DNA of 64,000 nt from Ceratobasidium sp. AG-K. Its lineage: Eukaryota > Basidiomycota > Agaricomycetes > Cantharellales > Ceratobasidiaceae. The position numbers and the translations under genes are program-made. The notes under the pieces were generated by a model, which ran no database searches, had not been told where the DNA came from, and saw nothing but the letters and a program-made list of their open reading frames with translations. Location of the stretch: positions 1,116,001 to 1,180,000 of the forward strand of contig JAWNGF010000002.1 of NCBI GenBank assembly GCA_037039685.1, written 5' to 3'. Below are positions 43,885-56,164 of this stretch, piece by piece. The first letter of the stretch is position 1. Every line of letters begins with the position of its first letter.

Positions 43885-44274
43885 GAAGAGTGATTTCAAG
43901 TCGAGAGTGCTGTCGAATAAGCAAGGGGGAAATAAGCAGAAGGATGCTAGATTTCCAGACGCTCACATGGGGCTTATATCTGCTTGTCCCGGCACCCGCC
44001 AGTCGCCGCCGGAACGGCTATTGCCGTTGCTCAAGGGAGCACATCTCTTTCAAGCGACACCACAAACAAGGAGGAGTCATGATTCCAGGTACCGTAAGCC
44101 CCCGTCAGTTGGTGAATTAGACCACTGAAAGAAGCAAAGTAACGCCCAAGGTCAAAGTTAGGCCAAAAGCAGAAACCAAGGGAGGAGCACGTGACTGAGA
44201 TCGACGATGGTCTAAGCGCCCATCCTGACGTCGTCATTTTATAACTTGCTATAACTTCAAGTTTCGGACTCGAA

Positions 44275-44728
44275 ATGCCTAGCCCCGAAGAGACAGTAAA
44301 AGCGTTTGTCAAGGTAATTGCTTGTTTATGTGGATTTTATATTTTGTCTCTAATAGGTCGTAGGTGGCGCCTTCCGCTACGTATGCCTTTGACGGCGACC
44401 GTGGTGCCGATAATGCCCAACTATGCAGGAGGAGGCCAGGTGGGGGCGAGGACTGCATACAGGTGCGCGCATATCAAGTTCAAATGTGATCAAGCCATTT
44501 ACTGATCAAGGATTGCCCCGTAGGTGGCCATGGCGGCTAAAAAGCTATTTGCTACCATGCAGGCATGTTCAAGCTTCTACCGTTTCATCCATACACTTAC
44601 AGAGATTCAGGGAATGGGCTATTTCTGCCAGCTACCCTTTGATCCTTCGCAAACCCACATGGAGTGTGTTCCTATACCTAAATCATAGATTTTGGCGATT
44701 GTCAATGGAATCCCACGGACTCAAGTAG
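44275..44728 (+). CDS. Possible small gene, unrecognised
   Basis: From ATG at 44275, MPSPEETVKAFVK joins after an intron (gtaatt...taatag) to VVGGAFRY and, after a second intron ending ctatgcag, to EEARWGRGLHTG. Both introns obey GT/AG and are about 45-50 bp. After that the frame runs on to a stop at 44728, but a further intron is likely and the C-terminus is uncertain. No family identified. The clean joining over two introns is the only support; it is divergent from the coiled-coil gene, 390 bp away. Confidence 0.35.
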
Positions 44729-44749
44729 TAACGCGATGTACATCAGAAA

Positions 44750-45963
44750 TCAAGGAGCCCCCGCATGCTCATCTATCCATGACCTAACAGCCTTCTTCCC
44801 TCCTACGACTAGCTCAATAACTCTCCTATCGAGTTCTGGACTTTGCTGTTTGTATAACCGCATAATCCATCCGGCCACAGATTCTAAATCCTCCCGCTCG
44901 ACATCGAACAGTGTATACCATGGTACATCCTCCTCGGCCTCGTGGGTACCTTGCTGCCTGAGTTCCAGTTTACGACGAAGTTCCTGTTCCCTTGATACGG
45001 CGTCGTCTTCGGTTTGGGCCGTCAGTGATTCTTGAGGTTGAGTTGGGACAGATACTTTGAGATGATCCCCTGGCAAGGGAATGCCAGCGTGTCTCACAGC
45101 CAGGTGCAAAGCAGCACAGGCGATTGTCGGAACAGGAAACAGTGCATACACAGGGGTCTGCAATCTAACGTTGAGAAATTAGTAGCCTGCTCATTGCATT
45201 GATTTGACGAACATACGCGTCATTTAGATATCCCCATGCTCGTTGAGGCACGCCCGCTCCGTCCTTGCCTTTGGCATCCGTCAGGTTTAAAACTTGAGCA
45301 TAATTGACCATGGCGCCGTATGGCAAACGAGCGCGGACGTCAAATCCTAACCGCTTGAGTATTTGCATCTCGGCAACAACCAATGCATCCTTAGTGTCGT
45401 AAAATAGTGCGTCAAAATAGCCCATCGTTGTGTAACGAAATGGCTGGCAAGTTGTTAATAGGAATGCGACGGGACCGTACAACCTAGTGGCTTACTTGGT
45501 GTTCTGGCTGTAAACTGTGTTTCGCACGAGCAAGGAGCAAGTCGAACACGTTGATAAGGTCTCTCATTTTAACGGGACACTCCTCTAGTTTGGAAGCCAA
45601 ATATAGGGCGCCCATACCAATGTCCTGGTCTAACACCATAAGCGATAACGCCAAGCTGAAATGTGGTATGGACATACCGATACACTGAACTGTTTGAACG
45701 ACGTAACATACCAGAATCTTTGGTACAATATCTGGGCAGTCGACATCGCAACCTGATTCCTTCAAATATACCAATCGTTGGATGGTGTCAACCTTTCAAA
45801 GGTTTGCATCGACTTACTGTTTGAGCAATAATCCAGCTTGCTGTATCATCCTGCAACCATATGCACGCAAACCCTCTTCTAATTCAGCGGGAATTCCGTC
45901 ATTTCGAGATGGAGTCTGGGATGTTTGGGCCGGAGAGGCGAGGGGATAGGGGATCGTGGACAT
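44750..45963 (-). CDS. Cyclin L-type cyclin
   Basis: Exons 45818-45963, 45678-45759, 45496-45624, 45217-45443 and 44750-45164 give 332 aa. Two cyclin folds are visible. Fold 1 has AELEEGLRAYGCRMIQQAG, VAMSTAQILYQRFWYVTSF and DIGMGALYLASKLEECPVKMRDLINVF. Linker VVAEMQILKRLGFDVRARLPYGAMVNYAQVL leads to fold 2 with ALFPVPTIACAALHLAVRHAGI. The order matches cyclin L, partner of CDK11/CDK12-like kinases in transcription and splicing. The C-terminus (SREQELRRKLELRQQ, then PWYTLFDVEREDLES) fits the family's second fold end. Acceptor choice at 45760 (ttgaag) was forced by the need to restore QNQVAMSTAQ. Divergent from the WAPL gene by about 200 bp. Confidence 0.9.
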
Positions 45964-46164
45964 GATGTGGTTGCTGTGAAGAGGCAGACCGGCGCTTGTT
46001 CGTGTTGCTCCAAGGCTTGTTTTAGACTTCGATGACCTGAGACTCGTTTTCGGCCACTCTCCAACGACGCTTTTATCCCACTTGGAGATACCTTTGGATG
46101 ATCAAATAGAATCTAATCTGCTTGCGGCTCTGAGGTATTTCCTGTCTGTGATACCAACTTCATA
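45964..46164. promoter_or_regulatory. Shared promoter, cyclin L and WAPL genes
   Basis: About 200 bp between divergent ATGs (45963 and 46165 or later). The WAPL start is not fixed (see that entry), so the interval may be longer. No TATA motif evident. Confidence 0.5.
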
Positions 46165-48859
46165 ATGCCAGCTCCGTCCGATCAACAAAGCGCAAGAAAC
46201 CTCCTCGGGTGGATTCCGACCAAAGCTCCAATGCTTCTACGGACGCAGAGGAAGAACGTCACACGTTACCACCTAAGATTGCTCGCGTTGTAAGTCTCAT
46301 TGTCTCTCCATGAAATATAGGTAATCATCGTTATGCCTTCAACAGACCGCTTCTACCCCCGTCTCCGAGTCAACGCGTACCCCCCAGGGCTCCTCTATTT
46401 CGCGACGTATGCGATCGCGAAGCGATTTTACGAGGTCAAAGAGTAGCAATAATGTGATTGGATCCGGTAGTCGAAACGCCACACCTCCACGAGACACAGA
46501 CCATAGTCAAGATCCCTCTACTTCGACCCCCTCCTCAGCACCCCAGTCCCAACAAGCAAAGTATGATACCCCAACTCAAGGCAAGAAACCAGCTGAAAGT
46601 TCGGCTACACCTACAACGCTGGGAATGCCCGCGCCACGTCGGACGTATTCTCAAGTTCGATCATATCTTGCGCCGATCGAGGACCTGGATCCCGATTTGA
46701 ACTCTTCTGGACTTCCTTCATCTCTGTCTGTCCCGCGACTTACTGCTACGCAGTCCTACAATGAGCTTCTGCAGACCGAGTCTCAAGAGGAACTTCAACA
46801 AGATACGTCGACTAAAAACATTACTTTCAACGGAGAGACCGATTTACGTAGCATCACCGAGATGAGAGTAAAGGGCGAGTCGAGAAGGTTCGGAGACGAC
46901 ATAGAGTATGTTCTAGAGGGCTTGGAGGACGACAGTGCAGTGAAAGTACGGAGAGCCAGGTATTTTGATTTATTGGCAACTAAAATCAGGCATACTGGGA
47001 TTCTTATGCAAACCAATAGCGCAGTGGAGTTCGTTTCTCGGATGACTGAAAAGGGTTTCATTCTTCGTGCAAGGGCTTCCGACGTCCTAGGTCGTGCTTG
47101 GAGGGCCATCCATCAATCCGTACTTGAGGCTGGCGACAGGGTACGTATCACGAAATACTCCTGCCTTTCTACCCCGAATGCGGAGTGGTACACTTACACA
47201 GCTTTGTTAGGTTTTCGATGCTATTGCGGCAATATTTGTATGCCTGGTAGCTCGGGAGCTCCAGGGTGTTATTGGGGCCCTCCAAGACCCCAAGCTACCC
47301 TCTACATTCTGCTTTATTCTGAATCGAGCCCGTGAACTCGACGGACTAGAGGCAGCATCTTCTGACAGCAGCTGGGCCTTGTATGCTGACATGGCCAAAC
47401 GAGCAGGAGTTGGGAAAGTAGAGCGGAAACAGGTTAGTCTCCGCATTGATCTTCTTGACTTAAACTTTAGTACCGATCACCAATATAATTTCCATAGCTA
47501 TTCGCGTTATTGGTCATTTGTCAAGACGTCAAAATCATGCCTACGGAACAAGTAGTTCGTCTTTTCAGCGTCAGAATCTTAATGAGCCTCAGCCTAATAC
47601 CCATTTAGGTCACGACCCGACTTCTAGTATCCTACGGGCTCTCTCTGCTGATCCCTAAGCCCACAAACCGCTCACTACTCCTGAACATTCTGTCTACCAC
47701 TTCAACATGCTTGGAAGCGTTCGACAACCGACTCACCGGATATACAACTGGATTGAATGTACTTCCACCATCCAATGTGGGATCGCGCCATTTACTTCAG
47801 TTGATGATCAACCTGCTTCGGAGCTGTCAACTTGCTATTGATCAGTATGAGGCTGAAGATGACGACTCGAGCTTGTTGGAGAAGCAAGTTGAGGATTTCA
47901 TGCGCCGAGTTGTGGCACTGTGTCGGGTATGCCAAGTGTTAATGGCCGATGACCCGAACGACATGGAGGATGGAGGTATGAGCTATCGTCAGGTTTTGCT
48001 GGTATTAATGATACTGATGCCCGGATACAAGTCGCTCTAGCGTCTGAACACTGCGCTCTCGGTTGTTTGAAAACGTTGGTTCTGCTTACGAGTGACACAC
48101 CCCAGCAGTCTCAAGAAGAGACCGAGCCTGCTGCGAGCCCACTCTCGAGTCACGTCGCACAAAACCCCCTAGTGTTCCATGCGATCGCTAGATTCGTCGC
48201 GCAAGGCGGAGACCCAAGTACCCACTCGTTGCAATTTGAACATGCCTGCCTTGGGCTGGCTCTGTTGCTCAATTTAGTCAAAGAGGGCTCAGCCGGTACA
48301 AAACAGGTCCAAGGCCTCAGTGAGTGTCTATGATCATTTCGTTGAACTTCACCTAACGAATGCCAGACGTCTATCGGAAATGCTCATTCGGTAGAAAATG
48401 CGCCACCGAATGTCATTGCAAGAATCGAAAGTCGCATTTAGTCTTGTATTGCGAGCTATACGGACAGTTGTACAGCAGAAGCACACTACAAGTAAGCTGA
48501 CCGCACGGGCGGGTGGAAGTATTGCTGATATGGCTTAGGATGACTTTCACTCGACTTTCCTCCTCGGATACTTGGCAGTTCTGGTCGGGCTGCTCACAGT
48601 AAACGACGAATCAATCAAAGATTCGGTATACGAAAGTCTTCCTGGTCCTCCAGACTCAAACAAGTTTGAAGAACTGGCGCAGAGTATCGAGCAATTCGTT
48701 CACGCGTACGAACGAGTCGCTCAGGCTACCAAGATACGAACGGACAGAGACGAAGAGGAGGCTCGGGACGACGAAGAGGCAGACCTAGCGATGAACAGTG
48801 GAGATGCGGGATCTGGAATCGCGTTGAGTGTTGCGAAACGATTACGGGATTTATCATAG
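46165..48859 (+). CDS. WPL1: WAPL-family cohesin release factor
   Basis: The reading starts with a basic, Ser-rich N-terminus (TKRKKPPRVDSDQSS), then VTASTPVSESTRTPQ and the main exon from about 46409. The C-terminal WAPL domain is unmistakable: RRFGDDIEYVLEGLEDDSAVKVRRARYFDLLATKIRHTGI, then FVSRMTEKGFILRARASDVLGRAWRAIHQ, VFDAIAAIFVCL, TTRLLVSYGLSLLIP, FEHACLGLALLLNLV and DDFHSTFLLGYLAVLVGLLTVNDESI. The protein removes cohesin rings from chromatin. The last exon ends DLS at 48859. Introns of about 50 bp separate exons. The first exon is unresolved: no ATG is in frame with TKRKKPP, because the ATG at 46165 lies in another frame and a stop sits at 46149. A 5' intron or a downstream start at 46409 is needed. 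Confidence 0.82.
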
Positions 48860-49132
48860 CCTACCGGTTTGCTTTCTTGCTGTGCGTTTTTATTCTATAT
48901 TTTATGCGCCCCGACACAAATACAGGACTGCTTAATTAAAATTTCTTTCTTTCTTTTAATCGAGCTTTCAGCTCAGAGTCCCAGCACTGACATTATGCAA
49001 ATTGAATCTTGTCAGTGCGCCCTTGGTCGATTATTTACAGGGGCAGGGGCATTTTGAAATGCCACGCGTCACGTGAAACATTCTCCAACAAACTCGACCT
49101 CCGTCATTGTCAACGCAAGCCAATCGAAAGCC

Positions 49133-52100
49133 ATGGATTCTCTACCTAAGCGTCCGAACACGCCTCCCTCTCCACCGAGACGAGGATCGCGACATGTTAG
49201 CCCACCGACAGCACAACGGCCTGGGCCTAGCAGTTGGGAACCGCCACGTCCTCGAAGTCCCGGCGTCTGGGATAGAGACAGGGGTCGGCCTATGTATCGA
49301 CCGCGTTCTCGCTCTCGCTCTAGATCCTATGACTACAACTACGACTACCGCCGTCGTTCTCCACCACCACCCCATCACTCGAGACTTCCGCGACGTGCTT
49401 GGGAGCGTTCTCGTTCTAGGTCACCTCCACCGCCACCCAAAAGCAGTGTGCCTTGCAAGTACTTTTCCCGTCCAACCGGATGCGACAAAGGCAGTCGATG
49501 TCGGTTCCGACATGATGAGCCGCGTGGCCGGTCGTTTTCGCGCTCAAGATCTCGTAGTCGCTCGCCTCGCTCTCGCAGCCCGCCGATGCGATACCGGCGA
49601 GGAGAAAGCCCCATGTTGGTACCTAGGGGTGGAATGAGGTCACCGCAACCATCATTGCTTCAGCGTTTGGGGCCTGTTGCGCCGATGAAACCTATCTCAC
49701 CTATGAGGAGTCGGGCGGTTTCAAACGACCCAACCGAGCCACTCGAAGAAGGCGAAGAACGATCGCCTGGACGAAGGGGTAGCGCACAAAGGGGCAAGGG
49801 CAGAAGGTGGAACGACCAAGGCAGAGACAAGGGCAACTGGGACTCATTCGTTGCTGATGAGGACGAAGACATGAGTGAAGGTGGCAGGAGTGGCCGAAAG
49901 ACATATGAATCACGTCGAGGTGAGTTTATCCATTCTATGGGGACTGTCCTTCCTGCTGGGTAGTGTGGCAACTTTCTGGCAGCGTGTTGTTATTCTATAA
50001 CTCTAACACTATCTAATACAGGTCGCTCCCGCTCACGTTCCCCTCGACAAAGGACAGGAAGCCCATCCAGGTCTCGGTCACGATCACCTCGTAATACAGA
50101 CACAGTGCCGACAAGATCGAACTCGCAAGAGAAGCGCAGCCACCATTCCGATCCCTATCCTCCTCGCCGCTCCCGGTCACGCTCCCGGTCGCGTTCGGCT
50201 CGCTTGAGGTCGTCGACGCGATCCAGGGATCCGACACCGTCTCAGGGTCGGTCTCGGACTCCCTTGCGATCGCATTCACCTTCTGGGCAATCCCGCTCGC
50301 GCTCTCGCTCCCCTCATCGTCAATCCCGTCCCGACCGTGATCGGGAACCTACAGTCGAGCGTGATTCCAAGAATCTAGCACAGACAACCAACCCTGGTCC
50401 ATCTCCAGCCACTGCTGGACCGGCAATACCCACAGGACCACGTTTGCGCGCTGGACCTAATTTGCAAGCACCGGGTGCGCCCGCCCTCGGGTGACACCTG
50501 CTCCTGGGCGTGGAGGACCTCCACCCACCGGTCCAAGGGGCGACCGGGAGCCTCCCCGTGGACCGAGAAACATGGTGGCGTCGGGTATAGCTGCTGGCGT
50601 AGCAGGTGGCGCTGGGTCAGGTCCCGGACCTACTTGGGAGCGCCCTCAATCCGCCTTTCAGACATACTTGGCAGCAGTCCAAAGTAAACTGGATCAGCGA
50701 GAGGGGAAGAAGAAAGATGATGGGCCTGCTCCAGACAGCGAAGCCGAAGCGAAGCCAAGTGATGTCCCGGTCGAGTCTGATGCGATGGACGTGGACATTG
50801 CCGAAGAACACGGCCCAGTTGGATCGCGGTCACACACCCCACTTCCTGGACATTCGGTTGAAGGAAGTCGCGTCGCATCACCCGCATACCCAAACCCCGA
50901 ATGCGCGTCAAGCCTCGACATCACTACATGCGTCCCCAGCGGTTGGACAGAACGCCCCCCTGCCTGCAGTTTCAACTCCTTCGGCGCTTGGAACTTCTCT
51001 GCCTCTCCCGCATGCACATCCGCTATCACTCCCGCCCCGTCCACGTTCTCCGCCTCGTGGCCCACGAGCCACACGCATGCCAGTGGAACGACCAAAAGGA
51101 ATAGGCCTGGAACCCGGGAGAGAAGGCGTTGAGCGAGATCGGGTTGGAGATGTTGTTGAGCGAGCTAGGGACAGGAACGACTGGACCGACAGAGATCGGG
51201 TTGGCGGAGACATGAACCGCAAGGTGCATGTACCCCCTTCCAACCCGGCACAGCGCCCTCGCCCACCCACACTACGAGCGACTAAGCGAGAGGCCTTGTT
51301 TCCCGACCTGGAGAAAGAGGTGAGTTCACGTCTTCAAGGGTCTTCCTGTCTTCCCGCGTTGGAAACAACCAATTTCTTCTCATTCACGACGCGTGTGAAA
51401 CCTCCCTCCTCTCAGGCTTATTTTCCTGGACTTGAAGGGCTCGCTCATGGATGGAAAGGTCGATTGCTCGGGCGTATCCTATTTTGGATTAGTTCAGGCG
51501 CTGAAAGAGAGTATTTGAGCTTGACGTGCGTCCGATTGATGACGCCGGACGCTGATTAAAACGCTGGACGCTCGGCCCCTGCTGTTTTCCTGGCAGGGTT
51601 CACTCAACCCTCTTATCCTTTATTCCCCTGCCTGAGCTCTAGAGACGTGGTGTATCGCATTGCACGTTTATTTGCGGCTTTTTTTTTTTCGCCCTCTCAC
51701 CCGCCGCGGCGTTCGCACGTCACTTCATTAACGAACTTCCCCCGCACTTCCCGCGTGCCTCGTGTCCGCCAAACGCAAACACGTATCGCGCAATACCATT
51801 TGCATCTTTCCTGGTGTGATGTTCACATCGAGGATCGCCGGCGTTGGAGTCGAATCCCCCATTTCCGAAATCGCACATGTGATTGTCACTCCCTATCAGC
51901 CTTTTTGTGACATTTCACCCATTACCGCCTGTATTATTTTCCTGTTGTCTTCCTTCTACCTCGGTTTAAACTCCACCTGTCTAATACGTATACTGACTAT
52001 CCGTTATCGGCCAACAGCTTGCAAATCTGGAAGAACAACGTGCGCGGCTCGCCAACGACTATCTGCCGTTGGAGATTGCCCTTCGACAGGCCGTAGATGA

Positions 52101-52215
52101 ACTCGCGCTAACAACCATCGACTGCCGTGCGGCCGAAGATCGTAGGGTGATGACGGAAACAGTCTTGGAAGCGATGGTGAAAGGCGGTGGATTAGCAGCT
52201 GGGGTTGACATTTGA
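49133..52215 (+). CDS. CCCH zinc finger, RS-rich protein
   Basis: Starts MDSLPKRPNTPPSPPRRGS at 49133. A single CCCH finger (CKYFSRPTGCDKGSRCRFRH, spacing C-x8-C-x5-C-x3-H) lies at about residues 105-125, within SR/RS dipeptide tracts typical of splicing proteins. An intron near 49919-50022 joins further RS sequence. A Pro/Gly-rich part follows, then PTWERPQSAFQTYLAAVQSKLDQREGKKKDD, and the last exon (from about 52020) carries ENLEEQRARLANDYLPLEIALRQAVDELAL to the stop at 52215, a helical segment. Two frame changes, near 50488 and near 50865, interrupt the middle without plausible introns, so either the sequence has indels or this copy is damaged. The 51.3-52.0 kb part is poorly resolved. An RNA-processing role is inferred. 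Confidence 0.6.
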
Positions 52216-53006
52216 ATAGGGTTGGATCAGATGGATTTCTAGTAGCTCGAAATGACAAGTCTAGTATTTCTGATGCAGTGCAGTTTGACAGTTTGACGGT
52301 CGTCTTAGTAAACGTTTACCTTGTAAGCTATACAGTCACAATAGTTCAATTCACTTTGCTTTTGGGGTGATCTCGAAAAAAGGGCCACAAATGAGTTGGA
52401 GCGTTCGCCGTGTACTTAACACGCGCCACGCTCCAGTGAAGGACTTAATCGCGTTGATGCTCCGATGGTAATTTATGTTAATTAAATGCGCGCGTTTCAG
52501 TCGAGTGTCTAGAACAGCGATCGTTCATTGATAACATTGTTCGAACATACCACGCCTCATTGCGTATAGACTGGCACTAAGAACCCGGAAAAGCGCTTTG
52601 CCGAATTCTCATATCAATTGGTCTAGCCTGTGGCGGGATGGACACAATACATTATTGTTAGTTGGATTAATGTGCGCATATAGGAGGGGGAACCTAATCA
52701 AATCGAACATTCGTGCGAACCTGAGCGAGAGCAAAGCGAGCCTAGAGCACAAGAAATGTATAAGGTACAAGTACACTACATGCAATGGCACAAACATCTA
52801 CATGTAGACAAAGCATCATGAACGTAAGCTCCAAAGAAAACCAAGCCAGTTGTAAGAACAAAATGTGTAGGTTGTAAGCAGAGCTTCAATCATTTCGGCG
52901 CGGCACGCAAAGGCGTGCGGCGGTCTAGGGTCGTGCGTACAATAAAACGTTGACAGAGTGACGTGAGGCAAATGCGTGATGATCATAAAGATAATGTCGA
53001 TGTATT
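52216..53006. other. Convergent intergenic region
   Basis: About 790 bp with no convincing frame. AT-rich near 52.45-52.55 kb. No RNA gene recognised. Confidence 0.4.
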
Positions 53007-54883
53007 TTAAGAGTCTCGGGTCGCACCGTAGCAGCGGAGACCGAGGCGCCAGCAAATGTTGGCACAGAGGATGGTGTACGGGTCATTGCTCTGCAATACG
53101 TGATCAACACAAACAGTCCAACTGTAAGGGGGGAAGTAGCTTACAACAATGAAAACCGCCTCTGCTTCATGCTGTTTTGCGACTCGCTCGATCAACGACG
53201 CAATGTCAGGCCTCCCGGAGACACCCGTGTCGTGCAAAAGGATTTGATCAGCCGGCAAGTTGGAAGTGACAGTGTCCCAGACGTCCTTTCCGTACGTTTT
53301 CTCGTGATTCTATTCGGGACGGAAGGTGTCAGATCAAGATATGCGCCCTACTTCAGTGGACATACCTTGCCGATCCAAACCAAGAAGATGTCGCTTGTCT
53401 TTTGAGCAATGTGAGGAAGTGCAGGGGCGATTCCGGCACCGGTGCATATGGTGACGACTATTCGGAATGGATTCAATTCAGTGTGTGGCAAGGTGGAAAA
53501 TCACAGATGAATACACACCCTTCTTGTAAGCATGATGCATGTGCATGAATCCAGGAGGATTGACGCCTCGGATGTACAGGTGAGATGGTGCCTTTTGGCC
53601 AACAGAATCGTGGATCAACTTGGTGGTCCAATCTCCTGCACGACCGACGATGAGAGAGAATTCGCGTTTCTCAAAGTCAGTTGTTGCCACCGAGAAAGCA
53701 TGCCACTGTAGCCCGTCCCGGCTGACCCTTGCAAATGTCCCGTCATTAAGAGTGGGGCGGCCCGGGAACTTGACAATGGCTACGCTGTGGTTTGCACTGA
53801 TGGAAACCTTGGCGCGTCGGACCGTGAACCAGACATAGAATATGGAAATGATGCACGCAATCGTAAGATAGGGGAGGGAGGTGAGAAAGAGATCGCGCGG
53901 GTTCGGTAGGGTGCAGGCCTTGAGAGCGAGGTGCGCAACGAGGTCGGCGACCACAAACCAACCAACGAAACGATGCGTATATTCCCAGATGTTGTGATAG
54001 CGTTCTCGCAGCGGGCGCAACGCAAAAGCGATTATCACGGCAATTCCCAATGGTAGAATCAATGCGGTCGTGAAGAGTGCGATGTTTAACGAGCTGGTAA
54101 ACGGAGTAAGCCGGCCTAGCTCCACAGCGTAGAAGACGATCCACCTAGGCATGATAAAATTCAGTTGGATGCGGGCTAGAATTAAAAGCAAAGTGACTTA
54201 CACGAATGTAGCGAACGCACAACCGACATGAAGGCCTCCCACCGAGTGCAACATCCGGTGAAAGTAGAACCTGCGTAAAGGCGCAAAATTGAAGGACCAG
54301 TAGAGCCATGCGAGGAGTAACTCGTTCCGCACGAGCACCACAATGGTAAGGTTGATGAGCGAAGCGTTCGCAACCAAGCTCAAGCGTTCTGGGCCGGATG
54401 GAAGTGCGGCCAAACGTAAATAGACCGGGATGTTACAGCACGCTGTGATGATCCACCAGATCTGGTGTGCCCTGCAGGGATGGTTCGTCGATCAATAGGA
54501 CCTTCGACTCGCGTCTCATCGCGAGAAACTCACCAAATCATGGTAAAGAGCCAGTACGGGCTTTGTCGGTGGTAATCGCGCTCTCTGGGTTCTGAAACGG
54601 CCAAATCGTCGGCGATAGCCTTCTCGACGCTCTTCTGGCTGATGTCTGCGGCCTTTTCGGGATCGGATACAGACAGTCCTCTAGTCCGGGCCCAGAAGAG
54701 AGGCGTGGAGGAGGATGTCGAGGAAAAAGAGGAACCAGACCAGCGATTGGAGTGGGTCATCCATGACGCTCGCTTCACATGGCTGATTCGCTTGTCTTCA
54801 GCCACTGGGGGAGGTCGTACAATTGTAATCGAGGTCCTAGACACCTCTTGCATAGCGGGTGAGACGGGATTGGGGCTAGCCAT
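53007..54883 (-). CDS. TmpA-like membrane flavoprotein
   Basis: Starts MASPNPVSPAMQEVSRTSIT at 54883 and ends CWRLGLRCYGATRDS at 53007. An N-terminal hydrophilic domain leads to about six helices: QIWWIITACCNIPVYL, LINLTIVVLVRNELLL, HSVGGLHVGCAFATF, LNIALFTTALILPLGIAVIIAF, YTHRFVGWFVVADLVAHLALKA and LPYLTIACIISIFYVWFTV. An FAD-binding-like barrel follows (VAIVKFPGRPTL, SVATTDFEKREFSLIVGRAGDWTTKLI), and finally a nucleotide-binding domain (VVTICTGAGIAPALPHI with GTG/GAG-x-x-P). This matches the family of A. nidulans TmpA, a membrane oxidoreductase affecting conidiation; related modules end some NRPS-like enzymes. Heme and substrate are unknown. The lack of ferric-reductase bis-heme histidine spacing was not checked in detail. 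Confidence 0.8.
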
Positions 54884-56164
54884 CGAAGCGAAGGACAATG
54901 TCGTTTTACTCGCTAGGAAGCAACAAGGTGGGGGACTATGTGCAGCCTATGGATAGAGGTGAAGGGAGGGAGGAGATCGTGAGGGTCGTCAAGGGACGCG
55001 GTAGCTAAAAGCGATACCGACGAGGTGTCTATGAGAGTTCCCGAGGGGTGCTTTATAGCGCGAGGTACTAGCCCCTTCAAATAGAATTCCAGAGTTGAAC
55101 GGCCTGGAACGGCAAGCCGATGCGCTGACTGAACCCTTTTCTTTGACCCTATCCCGCCGATTCGTGCCACTGCGCCAGTTAGCATACCATCATCAGTCCA
55201 GGAACAGCAAGGCGGATAGTGGCAAAGCAGTGGCGGATGTAAGGAATTTGCCCACCTGTCAGGATTTTCAGCGCTATCACTGGAAAGGTAAGCAAGAGCT
55301 AACCGCTAATCCGGTAACAGGACGTGCTGATACACTTTGGGTTTTTGGTGGCAGGAAGGCGGGAGAAGGTCCTGGCGAGAAGAAATACTTCATTATCATC
55401 GGTTAACTCCGATTCGCATCCCCGAGACGACTGAAATCTCTACATGGACAGTTCTCGTAGAGGCGGATAATGCTCCTCAAACAGCCCCATAAACGATGGC
55501 CGGTGGATCCAGCACGAGCGTAGCCGTTACGCCGATTTCAATGAATCTAACCTTGATCACCAGTTAAGCGTTTAGTGAGGTAGACAGGCTGCGTTAATTG
55601 CCATAAACTTTGATAAAGGAACGTGGTCAAGAACTCATTGTCATTGCAGCATGAACTTCGAGCTTCTCTGGGTGGCAAATGCGGGGTCGACGAAGGTGCA
55701 GAGCAGGTGGCAAGAATTGTCGGCAGGAATCTGATTGCCTTTATCTGACCCTACAGCAGGATGTGAACGTGAAGGCTGTACGCCCGCCGATGGGTGGATG
55801 GCCACTGCGAGGCATTGTTTGAGACCAAACTGGCGTGCCTCTACAAATGCCAAGGCAGCTTAGAAGACTGCAGCCGAGATAATTAAGTGAACACAACAAT
55901 TAGTGGTCCCATAGTCTGATATAACCAAATAAAACTAGGGTCCCCATCGGCTGTCAACGGGTTAGCTTTCGATGACGAGCCATGGAAGCCAGGCGTATCG
56001 ACGTCAAATCTGACAAGGGTGCTGTGGTCGGGCGAGCCGAGCGAAATTAAACCACGTGATTGTATGCTTACTTGAGGCCTTGCAAGAAATTCCCACGATG
56101 GACCGTCAAGCTAGTTAATCCTCAGGATCATTCGGCTCATGTGGGGTTCAGCACTTGCAACGAC
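54884..56164. other. Intergenic
   Basis: About 1.28 kb between divergent starts. Several frames of up to 103 codons but none resembles a protein. No RNA gene or repeat recognised. Confidence 0.4.

Noticed and set aside
51671..51692. Poly-T run and pyrimidine tract as a terminator or transposon tail
   Set aside because: A T-run in a Pol II gene region is common, and no adjacent element or target duplication was seen.
54642..54956. 104-codon plus-strand frame opposite the TmpA-like N-terminus
   Set aside because: Antisense of a real exon; no start context or introns.
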